A stretch of 64,000 nt of DNA, from NCBI GenBank assembly GCA_044326545.1, contig JBIRBM010000003.1, positions 124,001 through 188,000 on the forward strand. Direction: 5' to 3'. This document shows positions 18,190 to 27,788 of the stretch, one piece after another (within the stretch, counting starts at the first letter, position 1; every line of letters starts with the position of its first letter). The notes under the pieces were generated by a model that saw only the letters and a list, made by a program, of their open reading frames with translations, had not been told where the DNA came from and made no database searches. The translations under genes and the position numbers were made by a program. Origin of the DNA: JANWJE01 sp044326545 (GTDB taxonomy: Bacteria > Chlamydiota > Chlamydiia > Chlamydiales > Parachlamydiaceae).

Positions 18190-18576
18190 TTAAATATGGT
18201 AATAGAATCGATAAAATAAATAAAATGCAATAAGAATCAACACCAATAGCCATAAAATCAATTGATAGGGATCTTGCTGCAACGTTAAGACCTCTTGATT
18301 TTGTAAAAAATCGGACTCAAAGCCTTGAGAGTTGTCAGGTTGCTTGAGTAACGAGGGGTCAACATCATCTTTAAAAACGTTGTTCAATTCAGGGACAAAA
18401 CGAGCAGCTACCCACCCATCTAATCCTCTTTTCCACACTAATGTATCAGGATTAAAATCAGGTTCGTTCTTAAGATCCAATACACTATACGGCCCTTTTT
18501 CTTGATGATCAATCATGATAAACCATTCTTTTCTCTGCAATAGATCGAGATGTTGGCAACTCATATTTTCTACCAT
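18190..18576 (-). CDS. GYF_2-domain protein with C-terminal membrane anchor (128 aa)
   Basis: Residues about 12-60 fit the bacterial GYF_2 domain, a small fold thought to bind peptides. The features are EWFIMIDHQEKGPYSVLDL, the central TLVWKRGLDGWVAA and the terminal VPEL. A Gln/Asp-rich linker follows, and the last 26 residues form one hydrophobic helix (LILWLLVLILIAFYLFYRF), so the domain is probably tail-anchored and faces the cytosol. The first ATG is at 18576, but a second (codon 5, 18564) is equally possible because no strong ribosome site is visible. It directly precedes tilS with one base between. Its partner is unknown. Confidence 0.8.
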   Translation of the reverse strand: MVENMSCQHLDLLQRKEWFIMIDHQEKGPYSVLDLKNEPDFNPDTLVWKRGLDGWVAARFVPELNNVFKDDVDPSLLKQPDNSQGFESDFLQNQEVLTLQQDPYQLILWLLVLILIAFYLFYRFYYHI

Positions 18577-18904
18577 AACGCAAAGAATATCATTGTTCTA
18601 GTTCAAATTTGTCTCAAGGAAGTCAAAATTTCAGGATTCAATTAAAAGAGTATATGGCGTCGGAAACGATCTGTCAATCCCGAGCTTTGGCGAAGTCAAA
18701 ATTTCCAGGATTCAGCTTGAATGAGGATATGTCAGTTGTATCAAATTCGCTCATTATTTAATCTATATGGACTTATCCCGTTAAAAATTAATCTCGAAAT
18801 CAAAGATAAATGTTAACGAGATAGGTAAGAGTATCTACTCACTCAAGCTCTAAGTGCGAATCAGTAGATTTATCTCGATTTTTACTTCTCATCATGATTT
18901 TAAC
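18577..18904. other. Divergent intergenic region with a direct repeat
   Basis: This 328-base space separates the minus-strand GYF/tilS unit from the plus-strand permease pair and should hold both promoters. A 22-23 base direct repeat, GAAGTCAAAATTT(C)CAGGATTCA, occurs at 18619-18640 and 18692-18714, differing by one inserted C. AT-rich sequence with TTAACG and ATAGG near 18810-18825 could be promoter elements, but I cannot assign a clear -10/-35 pair. Confidence 0.6.
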
Positions 18905-20062
18905 ATGTTTTTTATGCCCGTTATATGGCGCTATCTCATCGCTCACTACCTCAAGATCACTCTTGCCTCTATTTTGGCTTTTGTGGCTATTTTACTTACG
19001 ATGCAATTGGATGATATCGTTCATTTTGCTGCGTTGGGAGCCCCCATTCCCTATATTTTCTTTTTTACGCTTCACCAAATCCCCTATATCCTTCCCATTG
19101 CTCTGCCTCTTTCTTGCTTGATTGGATCTCTCATCCTCATCCAGCGCCTATCAACGACCCACGAGTTAACAGCCTTGCGAGCCAGCGGATTTGCCTTACA
19201 CGATATCTTGGCTCCAATCTGGATAACGGCTGCATTTTTAACAATTATCAATTTTTGGATAACCTCTGAATTGGCAACCCACTCTCATTTAAAAAATAAT
19301 TTATTCAAAAACGAGCTCCGCGCAGTTAATCCTCTGTTGCTTCTTAATAATAAACATCTGATGAGAATAAGAGGATTTTATTTTGAGGCTTTAGGTCCAA
19401 GCCATGTGGGAGAATCCTCATCGGATGTGGTTCTAGCCCTCCCCAATCAACATCACGGACGACTTCATTTAATGATTGCAAACCATCTCAAAATATCTCC
19501 CTCGGAATTTATCGGGGAGAAGGTTTCTTTAATCACAGCAATGGCTAATGAAACCGATGACGATTTTGATCCTTTATTAATTGAAAACATTGGAATAAAT
19601 GTGATGCAAGTGAGTGATTTTTCAGACATACTCCAGCGAAAAGTGTTAACGATTAACAATGACTATCTCCAAATGTCGCTTCTATTAGCCCGGATCAAAG
19701 AGATCAATCAGCAGTTAAAAAAAGCCAAATTAAATCAAGAAAATGTGGAAAAAATCAGAGGATTAAAAACAGAATTAAACAGAAGTGTCTCTGAAATCAT
19801 CAAACGCTTATCCATCGCCCTTGCCGCCTTTAGCTTTACACTGATGGGAACGAATTTTGCAATCCACATAGGACGTAAAAAACATTACACCACGCTTTAT
19901 CTGACCATCCTGTTAACAACAGGCTACCTTATTGCTTTTTTTCTTGCTAAAAGGATGGATCACCATCCGTGGACTGCGGTAAGTTTATATCTAGGACCCC
20001 ATCTTCTCATCATTTTCTGTTCGCTTATCGCATTAAAGCGTGTGACAAAAGGAATTGAATGA
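18905..20062 (+). CDS. LptF/LptG-family permease (YjgP/YjgQ), first copy
   Basis: Predicted inner-membrane subunit of the Lpt machine that extracts lipopolysaccharide for transport to the outer membrane. It has the family layout: about three N-terminal helices (from about residue 10 to 95), a long soluble region of roughly 170 residues, and three C-terminal helices. Typical sequence includes IWRYLIAHYLK at the start, ELTALRASGF after the second helix and SIALAAFSFTLMGTNFAIHIGR. The open frame extends back to a GTG at 18854, but that would add a polar leader; the ATG at 18905 (or 18914) fits the family. It overlaps the next permease gene by four bases (ATGA). LptB and other Lpt genes are not in the window. 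Confidence 0.9.
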   Translation: MFFMPVIWRYLIAHYLKITLASILAFVAILLTMQLDDIVHFAALGAPIPYIFFFTLHQIPYILPIALPLSCLIGSLILIQRLSTTHELTALRASGFALHDILAPIWITAAFLTIINFWITSELATHSHLKNNLFKNELRAVNPLLLLNNKHLMRIRGFYFEALGPSHVGESSSDVVLALPNQHHGRLHLMIANHLKISPSEFIGEKVSLITAMANETDDDFDPLLIENIGINVMQVSDFSDILQRKVLTINNDYLQMSLLLARIKEINQQLKKAKLNQENVEKIRGLKTELNRSVSEIIKRLSIALAAFSFTLMGTNFAIHIGRKKHYTTLYLTILLTTGYLIAFFLAKRMDHHPWTAVSLYLGPHLLIIFCSLIALKRVTKGIE

Positions 20063-21156
20063 TCACCATGAAACCAAAAATTTGGGAACGCTATCTTTTA
20101 AAACAATTTCTTCGCATGTTTTTCCTCTTTCTTATTTGTTTTTATGGCCTCTATGTATTAATTGATTACGCAAACCAATCGCATCATTTTATTCATCAAA
20201 AAGGACAATCGGGATTGGAAGAGCTCTTTCTTTATTATGCTTATGTCTTTGCTAGTCGATCTGAAATTTTAATTCCTTTTGCCTTATTAATTGCTTTTAT
20301 CCAGACCATTTATTCGCTGAACTCTCATCATGAGCTAGTCGCTTTTATGGCCGGTGGCTTCTCCCTTAAAATGCTGATGCGCCCTTTTATCTTGATGGCC
20401 ACGCTATGCATGATATTGATCTACACAAATGAAGAGTTTGTGTTACCTCAAGCATTAAAAAAATTAAGATATTTTGAAGATGCCGCTAAACACAAAAAAA
20501 ACAAGCGTCCCAATAAGCTTACAGCGCAGCATATTCTCTTAGAAGATGGATCTTTATTCATCTTTCAAAATTATGACTCGGCTAAGGAGCGTTTTTTTGA
20601 TGCTTACTGGATTCAATCGATAGACAATATTTACCGCATTAAATTTCTCTGCCCTTTTCTATCAACTCCAAAAGGATATTTTGTTGATCATTTGATCCGC
20701 TATCCCAACGGAGAAATGTTTCAAACCGCTTCATTTGAGGAGTTCAGCTTCCCAGAGATGAAATTCCAGCCCAATCTTCTTCAATCAACTCTTATTGATC
20801 CCGATATGCTTCCCCCTATAAAACTTTTCATTCAGTCAATCAGGATCCCTTCTCAACCCAATGAAAAGGAAAGTAAAGTGTTGACGGCTTTTTATTGGAA
20901 ACTGGTCATGCCTTGGCTTTGTTTACTGGCAATCCTAGCCCCTGCCCCCTACTGTGTCAGATTCTCTCGGCATCTTCCTATTTTTCTCGTTTATGTTGGC
21001 TGCTTATTTGGACTCATTGCTTTTTATATGTTTATGGATGCAGCTCAAGTTGCCGCCAACAAGCAAATCATCCCCCCTTTCTGGGCAATTTGCTTCCCTT
21101 TCTTATTGATTTTCAGTTACTTCGGATGGCGTTTTAAGAACATAGAATCTGGTTAG
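20059..21156 (+). CDS. LptF/LptG-family permease (YjgP/YjgQ), second copy
   Basis: Partner of the preceding permease in the presumed LptB2FG complex. The start WERYLLKQFLRMFFLFLICFY and the loop HHELVAFMAGGFSLKMLMRP match the family, where the 'E-[LF]-x-A-[FML]-x-[AS]-[AS]-G' loop after helix 2 is conserved. A soluble domain follows (about residues 115-265), then three helices to the end. An ATGA overlap with the upstream gene supports cotranscription and coupled translation. Which of the two is LptF and which LptG cannot be decided by eye. In Chlamydia an equivalent gene pair lies next to tilS and ftsH, as here. Confidence 0.9.
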   Translation: MITMKPKIWERYLLKQFLRMFFLFLICFYGLYVLIDYANQSHHFIHQKGQSGLEELFLYYAYVFASRSEILIPFALLIAFIQTIYSLNSHHELVAFMAGGFSLKMLMRPFILMATLCMILIYTNEEFVLPQALKKLRYFEDAAKHKKNKRPNKLTAQHILLEDGSLFIFQNYDSAKERFFDAYWIQSIDNIYRIKFLCPFLSTPKGYFVDHLIRYPNGEMFQTASFEEFSFPEMKFQPNLLQSTLIDPDMLPPIKLFIQSIRIPSQPNEKESKVLTAFYWKLVMPWLCLLAILAPAPYCVRFSRHLPIFLVYVGCLFGLIAFYMFMDAAQVAANKQIIPPFWAICFPFLLIFSYFGWRFKNIESG

Positions 21157-21306
21157 TCAACTGTCTAATTTTTTGCTTCATATCGTGTATTGCCTATTTA
21201 CTTTTTCGATCTAATCCTGTATTAAGCATCTGAGAACCTGTTCAGAATTGACCGACATCAATTCAAAATCTGTCTTCAACAGTCTAACAAGAAAAAGGAA
21301 ATCAAC

Positions 21307-21939
21307 ATGTTAAAGATAAAAGCATGGGCGATGCTAGCTTTAGTGTCGTGTATCATCACCCCCTCTTTTTGCCTAAAAGCGGAATCATCTGATTTAAAAG
21401 AAGTCATTGTTTCACCTCCCATTCCTGATGAATTAGCAACACAGACTCTAAGATGCCGTGGATTTGGAGGAACAGACAATAGAAAAAAGAACCGATCCTT
21501 AGAATTGAGTGATTTTAAAGGAGAATGGATCGTTAGCGCACAATCAATTGGAGGTCTTGCAGGTCGTGATAAAATAGGGAATGTTCAAGCAATAACAGCT
21601 CAAATGACCATTGATAAAGATGGGAGGGGAATCATTAATCAGGGGGTGATTACCAGGTATCAGGGAGTCCCCGGTCAAACAGACAACACCCTCAAAGCTA
21701 AAGTCTACGATCTAGAAATTACGATTGTCGATGCAGATAAAGGAGTCGTCATTCTCAATTTTGATGGACCACTACCGGATCCTATTGTCAAATCAAATTC
21801 AACCTATTTCGCTGTCATTAACAGATCTAAAAAAACAGGTAAGGTTTTAGAAATCACAGGACAGCGAACGAAGAGAGAACCTGCAACAGAAACTCATCTT
21901 CTCACACTGAAAATGAATCGTCAATATGGAACGTTCTAA
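21307..21939 (+). CDS. Secreted hypothetical protein (210 aa)
   Basis: The first 26 residues form a signal peptide (MLKIKAWAMLALVSCIITPS, then FCLKAESS), with likely cleavage after KA. The mature part of about 184 residues contains one Cys (TLRCRGFGG) and is rich in beta-strand-like sequence. FKGEWIVSAQSIGGLAG and later DLEITIVDADKGVVILNFDG resemble the repeated strands of small beta-barrel or lipocalin-like proteins, but no family is recognised. AAAAAGGAAATCAAC precedes the ATG at good spacing. It stands alone between the permease pair and the murF-alr gene. Export to the periplasm is likely; function is unknown. Confidence 0.82.
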   Translation: MLKIKAWAMLALVSCIITPSFCLKAESSDLKEVIVSPPIPDELATQTLRCRGFGGTDNRKKNRSLELSDFKGEWIVSAQSIGGLAGRDKIGNVQAITAQMTIDKDGRGIINQGVITRYQGVPGQTDNTLKAKVYDLEITIVDADKGVVILNFDGPLPDPIVKSNSTYFAVINRSKKTGKVLEITGQRTKREPATETHLLTLKMNRQYGTF

Positions 21940-22011
21940 GACCCTTTCCTCATGTTTTTTAGCCTATAGAGAAATTTTTCTGACATTGCTAATAGGCTTT
22001 ATTTTTTTTCT

Positions 22012-22125
22012 AGGGCACGTCATCAATTGCTAATAAACCTTTATTCAAGATGACACGACTCACCTTACGCACCACGAGCGCTATTTGGAATCAAGCGAAA
22101 GCTCCCGGCGATGCGTAAGGTGAGT
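22012..22125. repeat. Composite dispersed palindrome (CTCACCTTACGC / GCGTAAGGTGAG)
   Basis: ACTCACCTTACGC (22058-22070) and GCGTAAGGTGAGT (22113-22125) are perfect 13-base inverted copies. The space between contains GAGCGCTATTTGG and GAAAGCTC, words that recur in the copies at 28711, 40087 and 48303. The left flank (22012-22055) carries the GTCATCAATTG...TTTATTCAAGATGA sequence shared with the element at 2330. It lies between a secreted-protein gene and murF-alr. Confidence 0.85.
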
Positions 22126-22163
22126 TTAAGACTCTACGCAGATGAATTTAAGAGAAATAGGTG

Positions 22164-24686
22164 ATGGATCCTTTTGATTTAAGAGAATGGGACGGTTTTA
22201 AAGAAGCCGGAGGTTCGCTGGCTGAACCCGCTATTATTGATCAAATTATCATTGACTCCCGTAGAGTTGACTCGAATCAAGCATTATTTGTGGCTCTTAA
22301 AGGAGAACATGAGGATGGACATCACTATGTTCAGCATGCCGCTGCAGGAGGCGCTAAGTTTGCGCTTGTTTCACTTGATCATCAATTTTCATTCCCTTTT
22401 CCACAAAAAATAACCCTCTTAAGAGTTCGACATCCCCTTAAAGCCTTTCAATCAATTGCCCAAACGTACCGAAGCCATCTTTCGATAAAAATCATCGGCA
22501 TTACAGGCTCGTTTGGCAAAACGATGGTTAAAGATTTATTAAAACTGTTGCTCGAAACTCATTGGAAAGTAGCCGCTTCTCCCGAAAGCTTTAATAGTCA
22601 AATTGGAGTACCGCTCAGTTTATTGACTTTCAAAAAGGAAGACCAAATCGGCATCGTAGAAGCTGCCATTTCCCATCCAAATGAAATGGATCTCTTAGCC
22701 AAGATGATTCAGCCTGATTACACCCTTTTAACACCGACTGGAAATAAACACCTCGCGACCCTTAAACATCCTGAAATCTTAATAGAAGAGATGGTAAAAC
22801 TGATTCAAGCAACCCCTTCTGAAGGGTGGTCATTATTACCGAATGACCCAAACCTTCAAAAGCATTTACCTCATCTAAAGAGCTCTCTTTTTTTCTGGAA
22901 TCAGGTCTATCCACAACTCCCTCATGTCACCCCATCCTGTCATTCCCCTCTTTCTCATTATCTCCTCTCTTTTCCTGATGATACTTCTTATCAAGGAGCA
23001 ATTCATACAGGCCACGCCTACTTCATCGACCTCCTTAACATGAGTATAAAAGCAGCGTGGTTACTAGGAATTTCTGCCGCAAACATCCGATTGATTTTGG
23101 AAAAATATCAGCCCGAGCCTTCTCGAACAGAGCTTTGGAAAACGTCTCTTGGTACCCTTTTTATCAACGACACTTATTGCTCGGATCCTCAATCGATTGA
23201 TGTTGTCTTAAAGCATTTTAAACAGACACTTGAGACGAGCCGTAAATTTTTTCTCTTTGGAGGCTTGAGAGGAGACTCTCTATCTCAAAAAATCGAATAT
23301 AAACGAATAGGTCAATCATTTGCCCAATCTAAGGTTGATGATCTTCTTTTAATTGGATCAAAAGAATGGAAGCCGCTAATAGAGGAAATCCAAGCGCATC
23401 CAGTAAAGACAACGATTTCGATTTTTAACGATTACCCATCAGCATTTGTCTATTTAAAAGCGAATCTAAAGCCAGATGATCTGATCATTTTTAAAGGAGA
23501 AAACAAAATTCCTTTAGATACACTCATCGAGACCTTTAATGGGAGTTTAACGAATAACCAATGCATCATTAATTTAACTGCGATTCAAAACAATCTGGAA
23601 TTAATTAAAAGCAGACTCCCAAAGTCGACCCGTGTTATGGTCATGGTCAAAGCGTTAGCGTATGGAACCAATGACCTTCGCATGTCTCACTTTTTGACAA
23701 GCCATGGAATTGACATCTTAGGTGTTTCCTCCGTTGATGAGGCGATTGCTTTAAGACGGGGAGGTATCCATCAATCCATTTTTTTAATTCATGCAGCTCC
23801 TTATGAAGCAAAAAAAGTCGTTAAATGGGATTTAGAGATAGGAGTGAGTCATAAATTGGGGATTGATGCGATAGCAACAGAGGCTGCTGCCACGCAAAAA
23901 AAAATGAAAGTCCATCTTCATATTAATACGGGAATGGGACGATTTGGTTGCAGACCTGAGGAATCAGTTGAATTAGCCCGTTACATTCAATCTCTTTCTT
24001 CACTGGAACTCGAAGGAGTGTTGACGCATTTTGCTTGTTCAGAAGATCCGAAGCAAGATGCCTTCACTTTCGAGCAGATCAAAGAATTTGACGATGTGAT
24101 CGCTGAAATCGAAAAAGAAGGGATTCTCCTTAAATGGAAGCATGCAGCAAACTCAGCAGGGGCATTGCGATTTTCCTTACCTCAATATAACATGGTTCGC
24201 CTCGGGTTGGCCGTATACGGTCTTTACGGATCTGAAGCGAGTCGAGAAGCCCTTCCACTTCGCTTAGCCATTTCATTGACCTCAAGAATCGTAGAAATCA
24301 ATCGATGCAAGCGTGGCGAAACGGTTAGCTACGGGCGAAAATATGTCGTGAAGCGTGAAAGCGAAAAAATTGCCATTCTACCGATTGGCTATTTTGACGG
24401 CCTCCACCGTTATTATAGTGAAAAAACCGCTGTCATGATCAACGGTCAACAAGCCTCAATGGTAGGAAATATCTGCATGGATAACATGATGGTCGACATC
24501 TCTGATATTCCTAATGCAAAAATTGGGGATAAAGTGTTATTTTTTGGCGAAGATGAGTACGGACACTACCTCTCCCCTGAGGAATTGGCTGCCAGTGGAG
24601 GCTCTATCATTCATGAACTGATGACATGTCTTGGCCCACGCATTTCCCGCATTTTTGTTTATGAAGAAGGGCAACAAGTACGATAA
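22164..24686 (+). CDS. Bifunctional MurF ligase / alanine racemase fusion (840 aa)
   Basis: The N-terminal half (about residues 1-455) is MurF, which adds D-Ala-D-Ala to the UDP-MurNAc-tripeptide. It shows IDSRRVDSNQALFVALKGEHEDGH (split here only by length), the ATP loop GITGSFGKT and FNSQIGVPLSLL. The C-terminal half (about 465-840) is a PLP-dependent alanine racemase. It has MVKALAYG with the PLP lysine, NTGMGRFG, HAANSAGALRF, VRLGLAVYG, GETVSYGR with the catalytic Tyr, and VGNICMDNMMVDI. A GTG one codon earlier (22161) is possible, but the ATG is preferred. The same fusion is common in Bacteroidetes. Chlamydiaceae are not known to carry alr, so this gene gives D-Ala synthesis and its incorporation in one protein. 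Confidence 0.93.
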   Translation: MDPFDLREWDGFKEAGGSLAEPAIIDQIIIDSRRVDSNQALFVALKGEHEDGHHYVQHAAAGGAKFALVSLDHQFSFPFPQKITLLRVRHPLKAFQSIAQTYRSHLSIKIIGITGSFGKTMVKDLLKLLLETHWKVAASPESFNSQIGVPLSLLTFKKEDQIGIVEAAISHPNEMDLLAKMIQPDYTLLTPTGNKHLATLKHPEILIEEMVKLIQATPSEGWSLLPNDPNLQKHLPHLKSSLFFWNQVYPQLPHVTPSCHSPLSHYLLSFPDDTSYQGAIHTGHAYFIDLLNMSIKAAWLLGISAANIRLILEKYQPEPSRTELWKTSLGTLFINDTYCSDPQSIDVVLKHFKQTLETSRKFFLFGGLRGDSLSQKIEYKRIGQSFAQSKVDDLLLIGSKEWKPLIEEIQAHPVKTTISIFNDYPSAFVYLKANLKPDDLIIFKGENKIPLDTLIETFNGSLTNNQCIINLTAIQNNLELIKSRLPKSTRVMVMVKALAYGTNDLRMSHFLTSHGIDILGVSSVDEAIALRRGGIHQSIFLIHAAPYEAKKVVKWDLEIGVSHKLGIDAIATEAAATQKKMKVHLHINTGMGRFGCRPEESVELARYIQSLSSLELEGVLTHFACSEDPKQDAFTFEQIKEFDDVIAEIEKEGILLKWKHAANSAGALRFSLPQYNMVRLGLAVYGLYGSEASREALPLRLAISLTSRIVEINRCKRGETVSYGRKYVVKRESEKIAILPIGYFDGLHRYYSEKTAVMINGQQASMVGNICMDNMMVDISDIPNAKIGDKVLFFGEDEYGHYLSPEELAASGGSIIHELMTCLGPRISRIFVYEEGQQVR

Positions 24687-24704
24687 TAACCAAGGTTTTT
24701 TAAG

Positions 24705-26225
24705 ATGAATAAAATAGAAAAAGATTATCAAAACATTTGCGACCTCTCTAAGCACGCAAGAATTTTGCAAGGCATTTCTTCTATCCTAGATTGGGATCAA
24801 GAGACCTATATGCCTCCTGGCAGTGCAGCGATTCGATCAGAGCAGCTAGAAACCATGGCGGGCCTTATTCATCAAGAAAAAACAGGGCGTAAGTTTGCCA
24901 ATGCGTTATCCAAATTGATTGATATTCCGACAGGAAAGCTAAAAATAAACAACCTGTCTAGTCAGCAAATTGCAGCCTTACGCGAATGGAGGCGTGATTT
25001 TATCCACGACACTGCTCTGCCCGCTAAATTTGTTAAAGAATTTGCGAAAATTAGCTCTCAGGCAATCAATGCTTGGCGTTCGGCAAAAAATGAAAATGCG
25101 TTTCAACAATTCGCTCCATTTTTAGATCGTATTGTACAAATGACGCGCCAAAAGGCTGATTACCTTGGCTACAAGGATCACCCCTATGATGCACTTCTTG
25201 ATCAATTTGAACCCAATGTCACCACCAAGCAACTGAGTGCATTATTTTCAACATTATCTGAACAACTCACTCCCCTGATCAAAAAAATAGCGCAACACCC
25301 AATCGATGATCGTTTTTTATATGGATCGTGGGATGTCGCAAAACAGATGAATGTTGGCCAAAAGTTGTTGGATGCAATAGGCTATAACCCTGCAATGGGA
25401 AGGCTCGATATTTCTGCTCATCCCTTTTCCTCTTCAAGCCACCCCTCTGACAGTCGTATTACCACTCGAATCCATCCAGAATCTTTGATGAGTAATATTT
25501 TTGCCATTCTCCATGAAGGGGGCCACGCTCTTTACGAAATGGGACTGCCTCAACAACATTATGGAACACCACTTGGTGATGCCAGATCGCTTGGAATCCA
25601 TGAAAGCCAATCACGATGGTGGGAAACTCGAATAGGACAAAGCAAGCCATTTTGGCAACACTTTCTCCCCTTGCTTAAAGAGACGTTTAAAGGACAACTC
25701 GATCATATCGAGCTTGATGCATTTTATCGCGCAATCAATAAAGTGGAACCCTCATTCATTCGAATTGAAGCGGATGAAGTCACTTACCCCCTCCATGTGA
25801 TTTTACGCTTTGAATTAGAAAAAGCATTGATAGAAGGATCTTTAAACGTTCGAGATATCCCTGATGCCTGGAATGCAAAAATGGAAGAATACCTCGGCAT
25901 TACTCCCGTTAATAATACCCAAGGATGTCTGCAAGATATTCACTGGTCCATGGGTGCTTTGGGGTATTTTCCAAGTTATACACTTGGTAATTTGTATGCA
26001 GCACATTTATTTGATGCTTTTTCCAAAGACCACCCCGATTGGGAAAAGGAAGTGGCTCTGGGCCACTTCGAATTCGTCAAAAAATGGCTGCACAATAAAA
26101 TTTATCAGCATGGAAAATGCTATTCAAGTCATGACCTTCTTAAAGAAGCGACGGGAAAAGATTTTTCAGTTGACCCTTATCTTAATTATTTAAAAAATAA
26201 ATATTCGGATATATATAAAATGTAA
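24705..26225 (+). CDS. M32-family metallocarboxypeptidase (Taq type)
   Basis: A zinc carboxypeptidase that trims C-terminal residues from peptides, probably in the cytosol since no signal peptide is seen. Family hallmarks: an N-terminal SSILDWDQETYMPPG, the zinc motif HEGGHALYEMGL (HEXXH) near residue 273, GIHESQSRWWE, and the downstream IEADEVTYPLHVILRFELEKAL that supplies further active-site residues. Length (506 residues) is normal for M32. It begins 18 bases after murF-alr, so both may be in one transcript. Peptide recycling is the likely role. Confidence 0.95.
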   Translation: MNKIEKDYQNICDLSKHARILQGISSILDWDQETYMPPGSAAIRSEQLETMAGLIHQEKTGRKFANALSKLIDIPTGKLKINNLSSQQIAALREWRRDFIHDTALPAKFVKEFAKISSQAINAWRSAKNENAFQQFAPFLDRIVQMTRQKADYLGYKDHPYDALLDQFEPNVTTKQLSALFSTLSEQLTPLIKKIAQHPIDDRFLYGSWDVAKQMNVGQKLLDAIGYNPAMGRLDISAHPFSSSSHPSDSRITTRIHPESLMSNIFAILHEGGHALYEMGLPQQHYGTPLGDARSLGIHESQSRWWETRIGQSKPFWQHFLPLLKETFKGQLDHIELDAFYRAINKVEPSFIRIEADEVTYPLHVILRFELEKALIEGSLNVRDIPDAWNAKMEEYLGITPVNNTQGCLQDIHWSMGALGYFPSYTLGNLYAAHLFDAFSKDHPDWEKEVALGHFEFVKKWLHNKIYQHGKCYSSHDLLKEATGKDFSVDPYLNYLKNKYSDIYKM

Positions 26226-26322
26226 GATTTGATATTACATCAAATACAAAAACAATTAAAATGTTTTTTACAAAAAAAACATTTATTGAATTCATTTGCA
26301 TAAAAAGATATAGTTTATTTCT

Positions 26323-26393
26323 CACTCACTTAACCCAATGCGAGTGCCATTTTGCCTCACCCAACATAGCACTCCGCGGGCGTTAGGTGAATG
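26323..26393. repeat. Degenerate copy of the dispersed palindrome
   Basis: CACTCACTTAAC (26323-26334) is an imperfect inverted match of GTTAGGTGAATG (26382-26393), with GCGAGTGCCATTTTG and AGCACTCCGCGGGC as internal complementary words. It has the same size and outer bases as the other CTCACCTTA elements. It stands directly upstream of the mechanosensitive-channel gene. Confidence 0.65.
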
Positions 26394-26417
26394 TCTAATC
26401 GTGATTAAGGAAAAAAT

Positions 26418-27554
26418 ATGTTTCAAGACTCTTTTTCAAAATGGCTTTCTCTTATAGAAAATTCTTTAGATGGCGTTTATGGATCACTTTGGGAAATTGG
26501 AACGATTTGCGCATTCGTGATTCTCTTTAATATCGTCATTAAAAAAATTCTTGTTTTTTTAGAAGGCTACTTTAAACGCCGTCATCAGCTTTGGAAAGAA
26601 AGTTTTGTCAAAGCTTTTTATCCCCCTTTAAGTTATTACGTATGGTTTTTCACTCTCATCGAGAGCTTTGAGCTGATTTTCTTACAAGTTTCTGACAAAA
26701 GACACATTCCGTATAAAAGCATGACGCTAACGATCGGTCTGACCTTAGCCTTTACCATTTTTTTACTTCTGTGGAAAAATTATGTCATTGACATTATTCG
26801 AACACAAGGCAAAGAACACAAAAAACGGTATGATTCAACCTATATCGACGTGATCAATAAAATTTTAACGATTGTCATTCTGATTGTTGCTGGATTTATG
26901 CTTTTAGAAGCAACAGGAAGTAACTTCAATACGATTATGGCTTTTGGGGGAGTTAGTGGTTTAGCGTTGGCGTTTGCTTCTCAAGAAGTGATTGCCAGTT
27001 TTTTTGGCGGCTTAATGATCTATATGACCCGTCCATTTTCAATCGGTGATTGGATCCTTCTTCCCGAACGTCAAATTGAGGGGCATGTTGAAGAAATCGG
27101 CTGGTATAACTCAAAAATACGCACTCTTGATAAGAGACCGATCTATGTCCCAAATGCCATTTTTTCAAAAATCGTTGTGGTCAATCCATCTCGTGTCAGT
27201 CATCGTCAAATTAAGGAGACAATTGGAATACGTTATCGAGATGTTGACAAATTAAAAGCCATTATCTCCGACGTCAAAATTATGCTAGAAAATACGCCTA
27301 CTATTGATCAAGCGATGCCCTTGGGAGCCTGTTTTTCTGCATTTGGGACTTACTCTTTAGATATTTTGTTCTATGGTTATTCAACAGAAGTTTCAAGTGA
27401 TAAATATAATGGTGTCAAAGAAGTTCTTCTTTTTGGAATTATTGACATCCTAAATAAACATCAAGCTGAGCTTGCCTTTCCTACCACATCTCTAGAGATT
27501 TCGCAGGGAGGCTTCGAAGCAAATCCAATCACATCTCTAACAATGCAAAACTAG
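26418..27554 (+). CDS. MscS-family mechanosensitive ion channel (378 aa)
   Basis: An inner-membrane channel that opens under membrane tension to relieve osmotic shock. Four hydrophobic segments are visible (about residues 20-42, 65-88, 102-120 and 150-172). The pore helix and following beta domain carry the family signature: AFGGVSGLALAFASQEV, then FFGGLMIYMTRPFSIGDWI, GHVEEIGWYNSKIRTLDKR and YVPNAIFSKIVVVNPSR. The C-terminal soluble vestibule domain follows. AAGGAAAAAAT precedes the ATG. An MscS channel is plausible in an organism that alternates between host vacuole and environment. Confidence 0.94.
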   Translation: MFQDSFSKWLSLIENSLDGVYGSLWEIGTICAFVILFNIVIKKILVFLEGYFKRRHQLWKESFVKAFYPPLSYYVWFFTLIESFELIFLQVSDKRHIPYKSMTLTIGLTLAFTIFLLLWKNYVIDIIRTQGKEHKKRYDSTYIDVINKILTIVILIVAGFMLLEATGSNFNTIMAFGGVSGLALAFASQEVIASFFGGLMIYMTRPFSIGDWILLPERQIEGHVEEIGWYNSKIRTLDKRPIYVPNAIFSKIVVVNPSRVSHRQIKETIGIRYRDVDKLKAIISDVKIMLENTPTIDQAMPLGACFSAFGTYSLDILFYGYSTEVSSDKYNGVKEVLLFGIIDILNKHQAELAFPTTSLEISQGGFEANPITSLTMQN

Positions 27555-27788
27555 TCAGTGATTTGGCCCGCTTCTGGTGCGTAAAGCAAGTGATTCAAAG
27601 CTCAAGTGGGTGAATCAGCGACAAAGAAGCCAGATTCATCAATAAATTTCTTTCGAAATTTGTTTGGTTGAGAAAATTGATGATTTTTTGAGCAGATTGA
27701 TTGGCAAATTTTGAAAGTTTTAGAGCCTGTTCCAATAGCTATGATCAGGACGATTTTCTGCATTTCGTTTACTAACAAGAGATTGAGT

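Noticed and set aside
22058..22125. CRISPR-like repeats
   Set aside because: The recurring CTCACCTTA elements are palindromes scattered over tens of kilobases without regular spacers or cas genes, so they are not a CRISPR array.
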